Source: Sporodiniella umbellata
Taxonomy: Eukaryota; Mucoromycota; Mucoromycetes; Mucorales; Rhizopodaceae
Length of the DNA stretch: 55,652 bases
Assembly: GCA_025677835.1 (NCBI GenBank)
Contig: JAIXMR010000141.1
Span: 1-55,652 of the forward strand
Direction: 5' to 3'
A program made the position numbers and the translations under genes. Below are positions 13,765-23,122 of this stretch, in pieces (the first letter of the stretch is position 1; the number at the start of each line of letters is the position of its first letter). Below the pieces are notes generated by a model. That model had not been told where the DNA came from. It worked only from the letters and a program-made list of their open reading frames with translations, and made no database searches.

Positions 13765-16700
13765 ATGTCAACAGATAACACAACTTCATTGATTGTGGTA
13801 CTAAAAAACGCCACGGATATAGAAAAAGAGGGTCGTATCATTAGATTCGGCTCAGGCGCCAATCTTGACACAGTACGTAGCTTGGCTGCAGAAAAGCTTG
13901 GTATCACTGGAGGTTATGCTACTCTTCAACTCCTTACTTCACAAGGTGATCTTCTGGGTGGTATTGATGACTTGAGAAATCAACAGGTCGTCTATGTTGA
14001 AACAAAAGAAGAAATCCGTGAAACTATTCCCGGACCTGCCAAATTGCCTTTCGTAGGTAGTTTGTATGATATGTTACCCAACCTGTAAGTATTTTTTTTT
14101 TTTTTTTTTTTTTTTGTACATAACTCACACCTTGAACTATAAACTAACGTATTTTTGTAGTGCCGAGGGTTGGATGCGTCAATTTGATCGATATGGTCCT
14201 GTAGTCGAAGTCTCCTTGTTAGGCAAGGTCATTGTGGGTACCAACGATCCCACTGTAGCAGAAATCTTTGCAAAGGAATCCGAATTCTTTACCAAAAAAA
14301 TCACTAACGCCGGTTTGGGTGAAATCAAAGCTGTCGGTGGTCAAGGTCTATTTACAACTGATACTGATGATATGGATTGGCAATTGGCTCACAAACTGTT
14401 GATGCCTGCTTTCAGTCCTCGTGCTATTAAGGTAAACTATAGAGAGAGGGAAAAAAAAAAATAGACACGAGACAGTCTGACTCACAAAAAGAAAAAAAAT
14501 TTTTTTTTTTTAAGGCATATCAAGGCGAAATGGGTCAAATTACACAACAAACTATACAGATCTTTGAACAATATAAACCGGACGAACCTGTTGAAATCAT
14601 TGACTGGACTACAAATATCACATTCGAAACTATTGGTCGTATTGGTTTTGGTTACGAATTCAACTTATTGACAGGTCGTGATCAAGAACAAAACCCTTTT
14701 ATTGAAGCCATGGGTTACTGTCTGAAGCAATCCCTTACACGTATCCAACAAGCTCAATTTGTTAAGCAACTTCCCATTGAAGCCAACCGTCGCTACGATC
14801 GCTCTGTAAAATTAATGCACGAAGTTGTTGAAGGTGTTATCCATGAACGAAAGCTTAGTCCTGATGCTAAAAATAAGGAAAAAGACCTCTTGGGTTTCAT
14901 GTTGAATGCTTGCGACGAACATAACTTGCAACTCTCAGATGAAAACATCCGTGACCAAGTTGTTACTTTCCTTATTGCTGGTCATGACACTACTGCCAAC
15001 ACACTTGCTTGGGCTTTATATGAATTAAACAAGCACCCTGAAATTCAAGCCAAGGTGCTTCAAGAAGTTGCTGATAACCATATCCGATATGATGAATTGC
15101 CCAACACAGAGCAGATCGGTAACCTCAAATATCTTCATCAAGTTCTTAAAGAAACCCTCCGTAAATATCCTCCTGTCCGTGTTCTTTCCAAGTACTGTAA
15201 AAAAGACTGCGTTCTCCCTGGAGGCTACAAGATCAAGGCTGATACGCCCGCTGCTATTCAAGTGTATGCTATGCACCACAACAAGGACATTTACCCTGAT
15301 CCTGAGCGTTTCGACCCCGACCGATGGACTCCTGAAGAAGAACAAAAGCGTTCTCGTTTCGCTTGGTTGCCTTTCAGTACTGGTCCTCGCGGCTGTATCG
15401 GTATGGCCTTTGCTTTGCAAGAAGCCAAGACTGTCTTGGCCATGCTCTTACATCGCTTCGAATTCAAGCACGAGGGTCCTAAGGTTGAATGGGATTATAA
15501 GATGGCCACTACTAAGCCTCATAATCTCTTTATGACACTTCATCCCCGTGAAAACTTCCCTAAGCCTAGCAGCGAGGCTCAGCCGATCTCAGTCGCTCAA
15601 CCTGTCAGCGAGAACAAACAAGCTGCCGCTATGCCCGTTGTCTCTGACCAAAAGAGCCGTGATATCGATTTGCCTCCCATCACCTTCTTATACGGTACAC
15701 AGACTGGTACAGCTCAAGATTACGCCAATGTGCTGGCTGAACAGGCCAAGAGCTTTGGCTTCAAAAAGGTCACTTTATGCGAAATGGACAAGTGGAAGGT
15801 TATCGTCGAAGGCAAGTTTGTATCTGAAGACAAGAGCAAGAACAAGTTGGATAAGGAGCTTGTTGTCATCTGTACCGCTACTTACAACGGACAACCCCCT
15901 GATTCAGCTGAAAAATTCAATTCTTTCTTGGATAGCAAGATGCAAGAAGAAGATCACGATAACGTCTTGACCGGTATCTCTTATGCTGTCTTTGGTCTCG
16001 GTAACAGAAATTGGCGTACCTACCAACACTTTCCTATCAAGGTCAATCAGCTCCTCAGTGACCTCGGTGCTGAACGCTTGTTTGCTGGAGGTGAAGGTGA
16101 TAACGATAAAGACATGGATGCTGCTTTCAACGAGTGGTGCGCTCGTTTCTGGTCTCACTTGTTGGATATCCATGGCATTGCCGCTTGTGAATCAAAGCCT
16201 GTTGTACCTTCTGCTGCAGCAAAGACAAGCGTAGTTGATATCAAATTTGTGCAGCCCAAAGATAAGGATGCTTGGGAAACTGCCAAGAACAACCGTTATG
16301 GCAAGACAAATGCTACTGTCATTGTCAACAACGAGTTACAAAAAGAAGGTTCTCCTCGAAGCACTCGCCATATTGAAATTGATATCTCTCAACTTTCCGC
16401 TGTAGGCGAGGAGGGTCACCTCTATAGCGCTGGTGATCACTTGGAAGTCATGCCCGAAAACAGCAAGTCTACTGTCGAAGCAATCGCTTTAAGCTTTGGC
16501 TGGATTCTTGATTCGGTCTTTGAAATCAACCAAGACACGTTAGCCGATGTTTCACCTCGCTCTTTGGCTGCCAACATCAAGGGTGGTTGTACTATCCGAA
16601 ACATGCTTACCTATTACGCTGACGTTACATCACCTCCTTCTCGTGCCGTTCTTTCTTGCTTCTCAAACCAACTCAAGCTTGTAGCTCCTGAGACTGCTAG

Positions 16701-17544
16701 CGAGTTCGAAAAGTTGATCATGCCCGATGCCAACAACGTAGATCAGTACCCTGACTTTATCAAGAAGCAGCGTACTCTCTTGGACTTGATTCAGACCTAT
16801 CCTCAAGTCAACCGTCTTGATCTCTGCCAATTCTTGGCTGCTGTTCCTGTCATTCAACCTCGTCGCTACTCCATTGCCTCCTCTCCTTTGACTTACCCCA
16901 AGCATGCTCATTTGGCTGTTGGTGTAGTCGACGACGTTATCAACAACCGTCACTACCCCGGTCTTTCTTCCTCTTATTTGAAGAGTGCTGACAATATGGC
17001 CCTCCGTGCTTCTCTCAAGTCTTCGAAGAACACCTTCAGCTTGCCTAAAGACTCGGGCGTTCCTTTGATCATGATCTCCGCTGGTACTGGTTTTGCTCCT
17101 TTCCGCGGTTTCTTACAAGAACGTAAGGCTCAAATCGATAATTTGGGTGTTGATCAAGTAGCTTCAAGTCTTCTCTTCTTTGGCTGTCGTCGTACCGATC
17201 AAGACTATATCTATCAACAAGAGCTTGAGTCATACGCCCAAAACGGTGTGCTTTCTCACCTACATGTCGCTTTCTCCCGAAACGAAGAAAAATCTCCTAT
17301 CAAATATGTACAACATCAAATCTTAGCCAACGCTGCTCAGACATGGAATCTTCTGTTCCCTAGTGACGGCTCTAAGCCTGCTGCTGTCTATATTTGTGGT
17401 AGCGGCGCCATGAGTCGCGATGTAAGAAGAACTTTCTATAATATGGCTATTTCATTTGGTGCTGCTGCTAACGATGAAGAAGCTGATGCTCTTATTGCTC
17501 AGTTGGTTGATCAAAAGAGATACAACGAAGATGTTTGGGGTTAA
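13765..17544 (+). CDS. Self-sufficient P450/P450-reductase fusion (CYP505/BM3-like) with extra N-terminal domain
   Basis: A fatty-acid-hydroxylase-type cytochrome P450 fused to its own NADPH reductase. Three exons: 13765-14084, 14161-14431 and 14515-17544, 1206 residues, against about 1050 for bacterial BM3. The P450 domain starts at the proline hinge PGP (residues 89-91). It shows the I-helix AGHDTT near 352, the ExxR helix KETLRKYPP, PERFDPDRW and the heme loop FSTGPRGCIG with Cys491. The reductase has the FMN site YGTQTGTAQ near 590, FAD motif RRYSIASSP near 980, NADPH motif SAGTGFAPFRG near 1053 and the BM3-like C terminus RYNEDVWG. No membrane anchor is present, so it is probably cytosolic. 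Residues 1-85 are not P450: they look like a small ubiquitin-like (beta-grasp) domain. Family membership is sure; the substrate is not. Confidence 0.94.
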
Positions 17545-17595
17545 ATACGCAATAGAACATACACTCAAAACTCCATCCATTATTCACAAAAAAAA

Positions 17596-17621
17596 CACAC
17601 ACACACACACTCTCTCTCTCT
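17596..17621. repeat. CA/CT microsatellite in the 3' region of the P450 gene
   Basis: An alternating AC run continues directly into a CT run about 50 bases after the P450 stop codon. It is likely within the 3' untranslated region, in the 150-base gap to the convergent Hfi1 gene. Confidence 0.85.
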
Positions 17622-17694
17622 GTAACAAAAACCTTTTTTAAATAAACATTGTCCTTACATCTTTTTGCATATACACTACAAGCACATGTTTTTT

Positions 17695-19000
17695 TTATAA
17701 ACTATATTCATCATCTGAGCTTGTTTCGTTTAAATTGTCTACAATTACTTCATCTTCACTATCGCTCAATAGAGCACTAAGTTTTTCTGAGAATAATGGC
17801 TTTTCTACCAAGACATAAGGTGTGATGTTAAAAGAAAATGCTAGATCATGTAGGCTGATAGATGTTGGCTCTTTGTCTATTTGCATAGAATCCTCATCCT
17901 GCTTCAACGCCTTCTGAACGCCAATGGATCGATTGGTTCTACGTTTGGTGATCGCACTGGTAATAGAAGATTTGATATAACTCTATAATGGCAATTGATA
18001 AGTATACAAATATTGTCTTTTCTTTTTCACTTACTTCAGCTGCAAACAACATGATATTTACAACATCTTCGCCTATTCCTCCCAAGAGCCCATTTTCAAT
18101 TGCTATGCCTGTCATACGTGTATGCAGTACATCCGGTGTTGGTAATTCTTTCATATCAATACATAAGGGTGCCGCCAGCCCTTTTGAATATTCTTGGGTG
18201 TAATCTATTTGCTCAAACAAATTAGTTTCTACTATGAATATTGAGCCTACATACTTGAAGGTAGCTGGCTAAGAGAAATGGGTAATGTAGCAGGTTTACT
18301 AACGCGTGGTCCTAATAATCGATCCACAAAAGGTTTTAATTTATTTCTATCTCCAGACTATACACTCTTTAGAAAAAAAAAAATCGAAACATCTGCTTGA
18401 ACATCACTTACTTTTACTAGTGATTTTAGCCTTTCTCTTTCTGGTTTTGTTAAAGCCATGACATCCATCTTTAGTCGCTTTTTTCGTGGGTCCATATCCT
18501 GCCCTCCTTCTGTGATCAAACTGCCGTCTTTTCCTCTTTTGCGTTTAGCCCAGCCTACAAGGCCATGCTTAGAAGGCGGCGGTGTATTTGTTTGCGCATT
18601 ATGTACAGTGCTTAAAATGAAAGCGTTGTGTAGATGGGCTTATCAAAAGGTTCAAGACTTTTTAGAATACAGATATCGGTACAAGTACGCATGTCTTTAA
18701 ATATTTAATACCATTATCTCTGCTCAAATAAAGGTTGGCATAAAAGTCGAACTCTTGACGATTAAGTTTTCCCATAACAAACTCTCTCAACGCATCCCAA
18801 TATAATGGCCCATTTTCACCCAATGCATCAGCTAGTTGCTGTTTTATAGCCAAGACATCCTGTCGACCACTGGGTGTTGGATGAAGAAAATGGCCCTTAA
18901 TAGAAGGTTTTTTTGGAACGCTAACTTCATTCAATAAAGTATCTGGTTCGATTGGTTCTATTTTAGCTGAAGTGGTGATAATAGGTGATGCTGCAGACAT
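17695..19000 (-). CDS. HFI1: SAGA complex subunit Hfi1/Ada1 (TADA1)
   Basis: Structural subunit of the SAGA transcription co-activator; its histone-fold region is expected to pair with Taf12. Five minus-strand exons: 19000-18712, 18638-18412, 18357-18300, 18231-18035 and 17982-17695, summing to 352 residues. The N-terminal SAGA-Tad1 region shows GRQDVLAIKQQLADALG, YWDALREFVMGKLNRQEFD and YLSRDN followed by AHLHNAFILSTVHNAQ. KHGLVGWAKRKRG and a basic ALTKPERERLKSLVK segment follow. The histone-fold half contains PDVLHTRMTGIAIENGLLGG and VVNIMLFAAE. The C terminus is acidic (DSEDEV, SSDDEYSL). The exon 3 to 4 join is the least certain: another acceptor a few bases away is possible. The gene converges with the P450 fusion. 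Confidence 0.85.
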
Positions 19001-19158
19001 GATGTTTTGCAAGAGAAAAAAAAAACATTCAGTTTCTTCAGAAATAGCGCTATTCGAAAAATAAACACCGAAAGTAGTGTTTACAAATAGTGGCTCTTTA
19101 AGCGTATATGGTATTGATTGGGTCAAGGATATATTAAAGGTAACAAAGCCATACCTAC

Positions 19159-19269
19159 CTTTTTTCTAAGCCCTTTTATTTCTAACTTTTTTCGGTTACA
19201 ACCTGCTTTTTTTCGGTCAAAAACATCAGACTGTAAGGCATTAGCCATTAAAAAGCGCAGGTCCACTCT
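19159..19269 (-). pseudogene. Coding-like remnant abutting the inverted-repeat element
   Basis: One minus-strand frame reads RVDLRFLMANALQSDV, then a basic stretch ending GLRKK, followed directly by a good splice donor (GTAGGT). It looks like one exon of a gene whose other parts are missing. It begins exactly at the left edge of the inverted-repeat element, whose last bases read ...TTTTTTCAG on this strand, like a splice acceptor. I do not recognise the protein with certainty. The RVDLRFL start reminds me of a multi-copy mucoralean protein family, but that is memory, not a search. Confidence 0.35.
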
Positions 19270-19592
19270 GAAAAAACATACATATCTCAAAGTCGTTATG
19301 TATGTTTTTTCTATCAGTCATGTTTTAATTACATGCCTTTTAGCTTAGAGTTTGAAGCGCGCTTAAGAGATGAAGTATCGTATTCAAAAGCTCCTAGTAG
19401 TTCTCTATTACTAACTTTTTCATTGTCTTTGAATTGTTTTTCCGAGTTTAAACAAACTTGTGCTTTAGATATCTATATATGCCAACTTGAGTGTAGTAGC
19501 AGAGTATAATGTATACTTAAAATGTTGCCCACTTTTTTTGATAGTTTTAGAGGTCTATGTGAGGTTAGATTGTTCAGAGTAAGAGGCTAACA
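19268..19592 (+). repeat. Left terminal inverted repeat
   Basis: The 325-base left arm of the element, identical in reverse complement to 20494-20818. It carries its own terminal hairpin at about 19270-19312. Confidence 0.9.
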
Positions 19593-20493
19593 ATGATCAA
19601 ATACCAGCTATTTAAGTTTGGAATCAATTACATTCTATACCAGTTATTATACATTTAGTGGACATGTCGAATAATAAGTTACGTCTTGATGATGACTTTA
19701 TTATATTGTTTGTTGATTTTTAATTGGTTTGATTGAGACAATGCTATTTGTGAACAAGTTGTTGAAGAAAGAAGAAACAAAAAAAAGGTTTTTCAGTAAT
19801 ACTTGGACTAGGGAAAGAGAACTAATGTTTAATATGTAAGATCTGTTGCCAATTGAATTTTCAAAAACTGAAAAGAGTGAAAACAAGCAATCAAGCCCAG
19901 AAAGGTCTCTATTTAAAAGAATGCCCTCTGAATACCTGAGTTTGATAGAATAACCCAAGTATTTACATCTTTGACAGAATGGAAATACACAAGACAATGA
20001 CTGTAATAAGTTGTTCTAACCGCTGTCAAGTTAAAACAAAAGAAATACCATAGCAAGCGATAGAAGTTTCATTCTTATCAAATAAGATAAATAATAATTG
20101 AATGTAATGACGAGGCTTGTTACTAATCTGTGTCATGTTTTCTTTAGGTTGAAAAAAAACAGCCTTTTTTTCTGATTGTTTTTTCCCTACACATACCGTT
20201 TACAGTCATAATTTTATTCGCTTTCTAGGCTAAGGTATGTAACCTCTTTCTGGGACTATAGGGCTTGTGCCATGTGACTAGAAAAAAACTAAGTGAATGA
20301 AAGATGCTCGGAATCCGTTCCCAATTTTCGAGGATAGGATAAAGACAGCATTTTCTTTTACGAATGCTAAAGAATAGTGCAAAGCCTAATCCAAATAAAC
20401 AACATAGGACTTGGCAGAGGAAATTTAACTGCTTCAAACTATATCATTTTTGAACTGGTGGGGAGTTTATTTGGGCTTCAAGTGTTTGGCCAC

Positions 20494-20818
20494 TGTTAGC
20501 CTCTTACTCTGAACAATCTAACCTCACATAGACCTCTAAAACTATCAAAAAAAGTGGGCAACATTTTAAGTATACATTATACTCTGCTACTACACTCAAG
20601 TTGGCATATATAGATATCTAAAGCACAAGTTTGTTTAAACTCGGAAAAACAATTCAAAGACAATGAAAAAGTTAGTAATAGAGAACTACTAGGAGCTTTT
20701 GAATACGATACTTCATCTCTTAAGCGCGCTTCAAACTCTAAGCTAAAAGGCATGTAATTAAAACATGACTGATAGAAAAAACATACATAACGACTTTGAG
20801 ATATGTATGTTTTTTCAG
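20494..20818 (-). repeat. Right terminal inverted repeat
   Basis: The 325-base right arm, matching 19268-19592 in reverse complement. The inner boundary is at TGTTAGCCTCTTACT, beyond which the two sides diverge. Confidence 0.9.
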
Positions 20819-21753
20819 GATACTGAAACTGCTTTTTGGTGGTTTTTGCAGAGGGCTATCTGTACTTATCTATTGCTTTAGCTTATGAAAGGCATTTCTA
20901 AAAAGTTAATAAAGTGAGAGAGTGAAAGCGCTGTACTTCGATATCCATCAAAATTGCTCTTCCTCTTTTCGAAAGATTTTGAACTATTCGATCAATACAT
21001 GCCTTTTTATTTCTATTATTGCAGTCTTTGTGTATATTACTTCCTACAAATTTTGCTATTTCTAAAGTCTTTGTTAACGGCAATTCCTTTCTCTGTTGGT
21101 TTGAAACTCAAGTGAGGTTTCCGGCTCGTTGCGTTCCAAAAGCTAAGTCGGACTCAGTGAATTCCGTTAGCAGTCTTCAAAGCAGATCGAAAACTTATTC
21201 TCTAAAGAGTAAAAGAAAGAAGTAGCCAATAATTATCTTCATAAAACAACAAAATAGTTTTCCAAAAATGATAACGAGTGGCCAATGGCTTTTAACTAGC
21301 GCCAGCATTTTTGATAGCCGACATTTGTTTTTCTGAAAATACAAAACTTACCATCCACACTGTATCTTCAATAGCGCCAGTCTGTACCTTACCTACTTGT
21401 TTTGTATTCCACAAAGTATTTGAGTGGTACTTAAATAAAAATGTCTTGTAGTAATATACAAATATGCAAACTGTTAGCATACAATAGGTTACTTTTGCAA
21501 GGCCTTTTTTTTCGTTCTTTTGCTTCAATTGTTACTGATAGATGAAACGGCGATTTAAAGACTTTCGAAAGCTCTGCGTCATCTGAATATTCGGAAAGCA
21601 GAAGTCTCGCTCTTTTTGGCCACACCTATTTCCCCTTCTTTTTTTTCTTTTTTACTCTAAAAACACATAAAAAGTTAGATATTCACGTAAGTAAAAAGGC
21701 AATTTCGAGTTAATTCTTTTGCTTTACTGACCGGGCGGTTGTTCACGACAACT
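20819..21753. other. Intergenic region with decayed coding-like pieces
   Basis: Between the inverted-repeat element and V-ATPase E. On the minus strand, about 21640-21292 contains peptide-like stretches (KRARLLLSEYSDDAELSKVF; VGKVQTGAIEDTVWM). About 21116-20898 stays open for some 67 codons without an ATG (IVQNLSKRGRAILMDIEVQ). Stops and frame changes separate them. Together with the remnant at 19159-19269 they may be one old gene split by the element. I could not align any of them to a known family with confidence. The last 100 bases must hold the V-ATPase E promoter. Confidence 0.35.
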
Positions 21754-22840
21754 AGTATGTCCACCGCAAGACCTCTTAACGATGACGAAGTTTTCAGTGA
21801 GATGAAAAAGATGGTAACTAAAGTGTTTCATGTCAAATCACAGAGCAAATAAGCTAAATTTCAGAAAATAGGTTGCTTTTATCAAACAAGAAGCTTTGGA
21901 AAAAGCCCGAGAGATTAAAGTCAAAGTAAAAACAGACAAAAACATAAAAAAAAAAAAAAAAAAAAGAAAAGGAGATAATAGATAAAAATAAGTGGCTAAC
22001 TGTTAAATGAAAAAGGCTGACGAAGAATTCAACATTGAAAAGGTAAGCAATACAGCTTTTTTTTTATAGTTGTTATTTTTTAAAGCTCTTACTAACAACA
22101 ACAAAAAAAAACCCCCAGGCAAAGATCGTTCGTCAAGAATCCTTAAACATTGATGGTGTTTTTGAAAGAAAAATCAAGCAAGCTGAAGTCCAGAAAAAAA
22201 TGTAAGCTATTCTTTTCGTTCATTTGATTCTTTTACTCATAGCTTTTGACTCTTTTCTTTTCAGTGCTCAATCAAATCATATCAACAAAGCTCGACTCAA
22301 GATTCTTCACGAACGCCAACAAGTTCTTGACGATCTGTTTGAAGAAGCCTCCAAAAGTATTCACGAAGTTTCAGCTGATGAGGATAAATACAACGCTTTG
22401 ATGGAGGGTCTTATTCTTCAAGGTGCTCTCTCTCTTATGGAGCCCAACGTTGTCATTCGTTGTCGTGAGCAAGATGTTGAAAGAGTCAAGCTTGCAATTG
22501 ATCCTGTTTCTAACAGATATGAGGAAATGTTAAAATCCAGACCCGAATTTACTGTCAGTGAAGAATATCTTCCTGAATCAAGGTAAGTCCCCACAAAAAA
22601 AAACCCCTTTTGACCTTAAAAAAAACTTTGTAGTGCCGGTGGTGTTATTATGAGTGGCCACCAAGGAAAAATCACAGTCGATAACACTCTTGATGCTCGT
22701 TTGGAAATTGTCAAAGATGAGGTATATGTTAAGCGTATGCGACTAAAGAAGAGAGGGTCTGACAATTATTTTTATAGATGCTGCCTCAAATCCGTGTCGC
22801 TTTGTTCGACCATTCTCCCAACAGAACTTTCTTTAACTAA
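21754..22840 (+). CDS. VMA4: V-type proton ATPase subunit E
   Basis: Peripheral-stalk subunit of the vacuolar H+-ATPase, pairing with subunit G to hold the catalytic V1 head to the membrane part. Seven exons: 21754-21813, 21872-21925, 22016-22042, 22119-22201, 22265-22582, 22634-22721 and 22778-22840, summing exactly to 230 residues, the usual size. The N-terminal half is a charged helix (LNDDEVFSEMKKMVAFIKQE, ADEEFNIEKAKIVRQE, HINKARLKILHERQQVLDDL). The C-terminal half has the conserved MEPNVVIRCREQD, SAGGVIMSGHQGKITVDNTL and DARLEIVKDEMLPQIR blocks, ending in SPNRTFFN. Exon 3 is only 27 nt. The start ATG gives the standard STARPLNDDEVF N terminus. Confidence 0.96.
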
Positions 22841-23122
22841 GAATTGAAATAAAAATGCAATCAAAATGTGTAGTTATAATACGCATTTAATACCATATTA
22901 TATTTTGGGGTTTAAGCTTTAGCCTATGTACAGTTTAAAGAACAGCGGTTCATCTTCTTCAAAATCTGGGAAAGTACCTACACTCATCGGGCAGCATAAG
23001 GTTTTTTTTATTGTGTCGGCATGTACAAAAACCAAAGTGTGTATCGGAGTCTTGAATTTACTAGAAAAAAATATACGCTCATTCATATCCTTTTCTTTTT
23101 GCATTTCGTGGCTACTTTACTC
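22841..23122. other. Short gap with a weak 56-codon minus-strand ORF
   Basis: 282 bases between V-ATPase E and GPATCH1, both on the plus strand. On the minus strand, 23086-22919 could read a 55-residue peptide from an ATG (with [16 protein letters not shown] and CCPMSVGTFPDFEED). A plus-strand ATG at 22926 also opens a short frame. Neither is recognised, and the space is needed for a terminator and a promoter. Confidence 0.3.

Larger units (their letters stand above)
19268..20818. mobile_element. 1.55-kb element with 325-bp terminal inverted repeats, no transposase
   Basis: The left arm 19268-19592 and the reverse complement of the right arm 20494-20818 are identical over 325 bases by eye. 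Similarity stops abruptly at both inner ends. The element starts CTGAAAAAACATACATA and ends with its complement. The outermost 50 bases of each arm also form a small hairpin (AAAAAACATACATA ... TATGTATGTTTTTT), giving a palindrome within a palindrome. The 901-base centre (19593-20493) has no convincing open reading frame and no transposase motif, so the element would be non-autonomous. No clear target-site duplication was found in the immediate flanks. The absence of visible mismatches between arms suggests recent insertion, or gene conversion. Confidence 0.85.

Noticed and set aside
23021..23122. 34-residue N-terminal extension of GPATCH1 from an earlier ATG
   Set aside because: The added sequence is hydrophobic and unlike the acidic GPATCH1 start; the ATG at 23123 fits the family.
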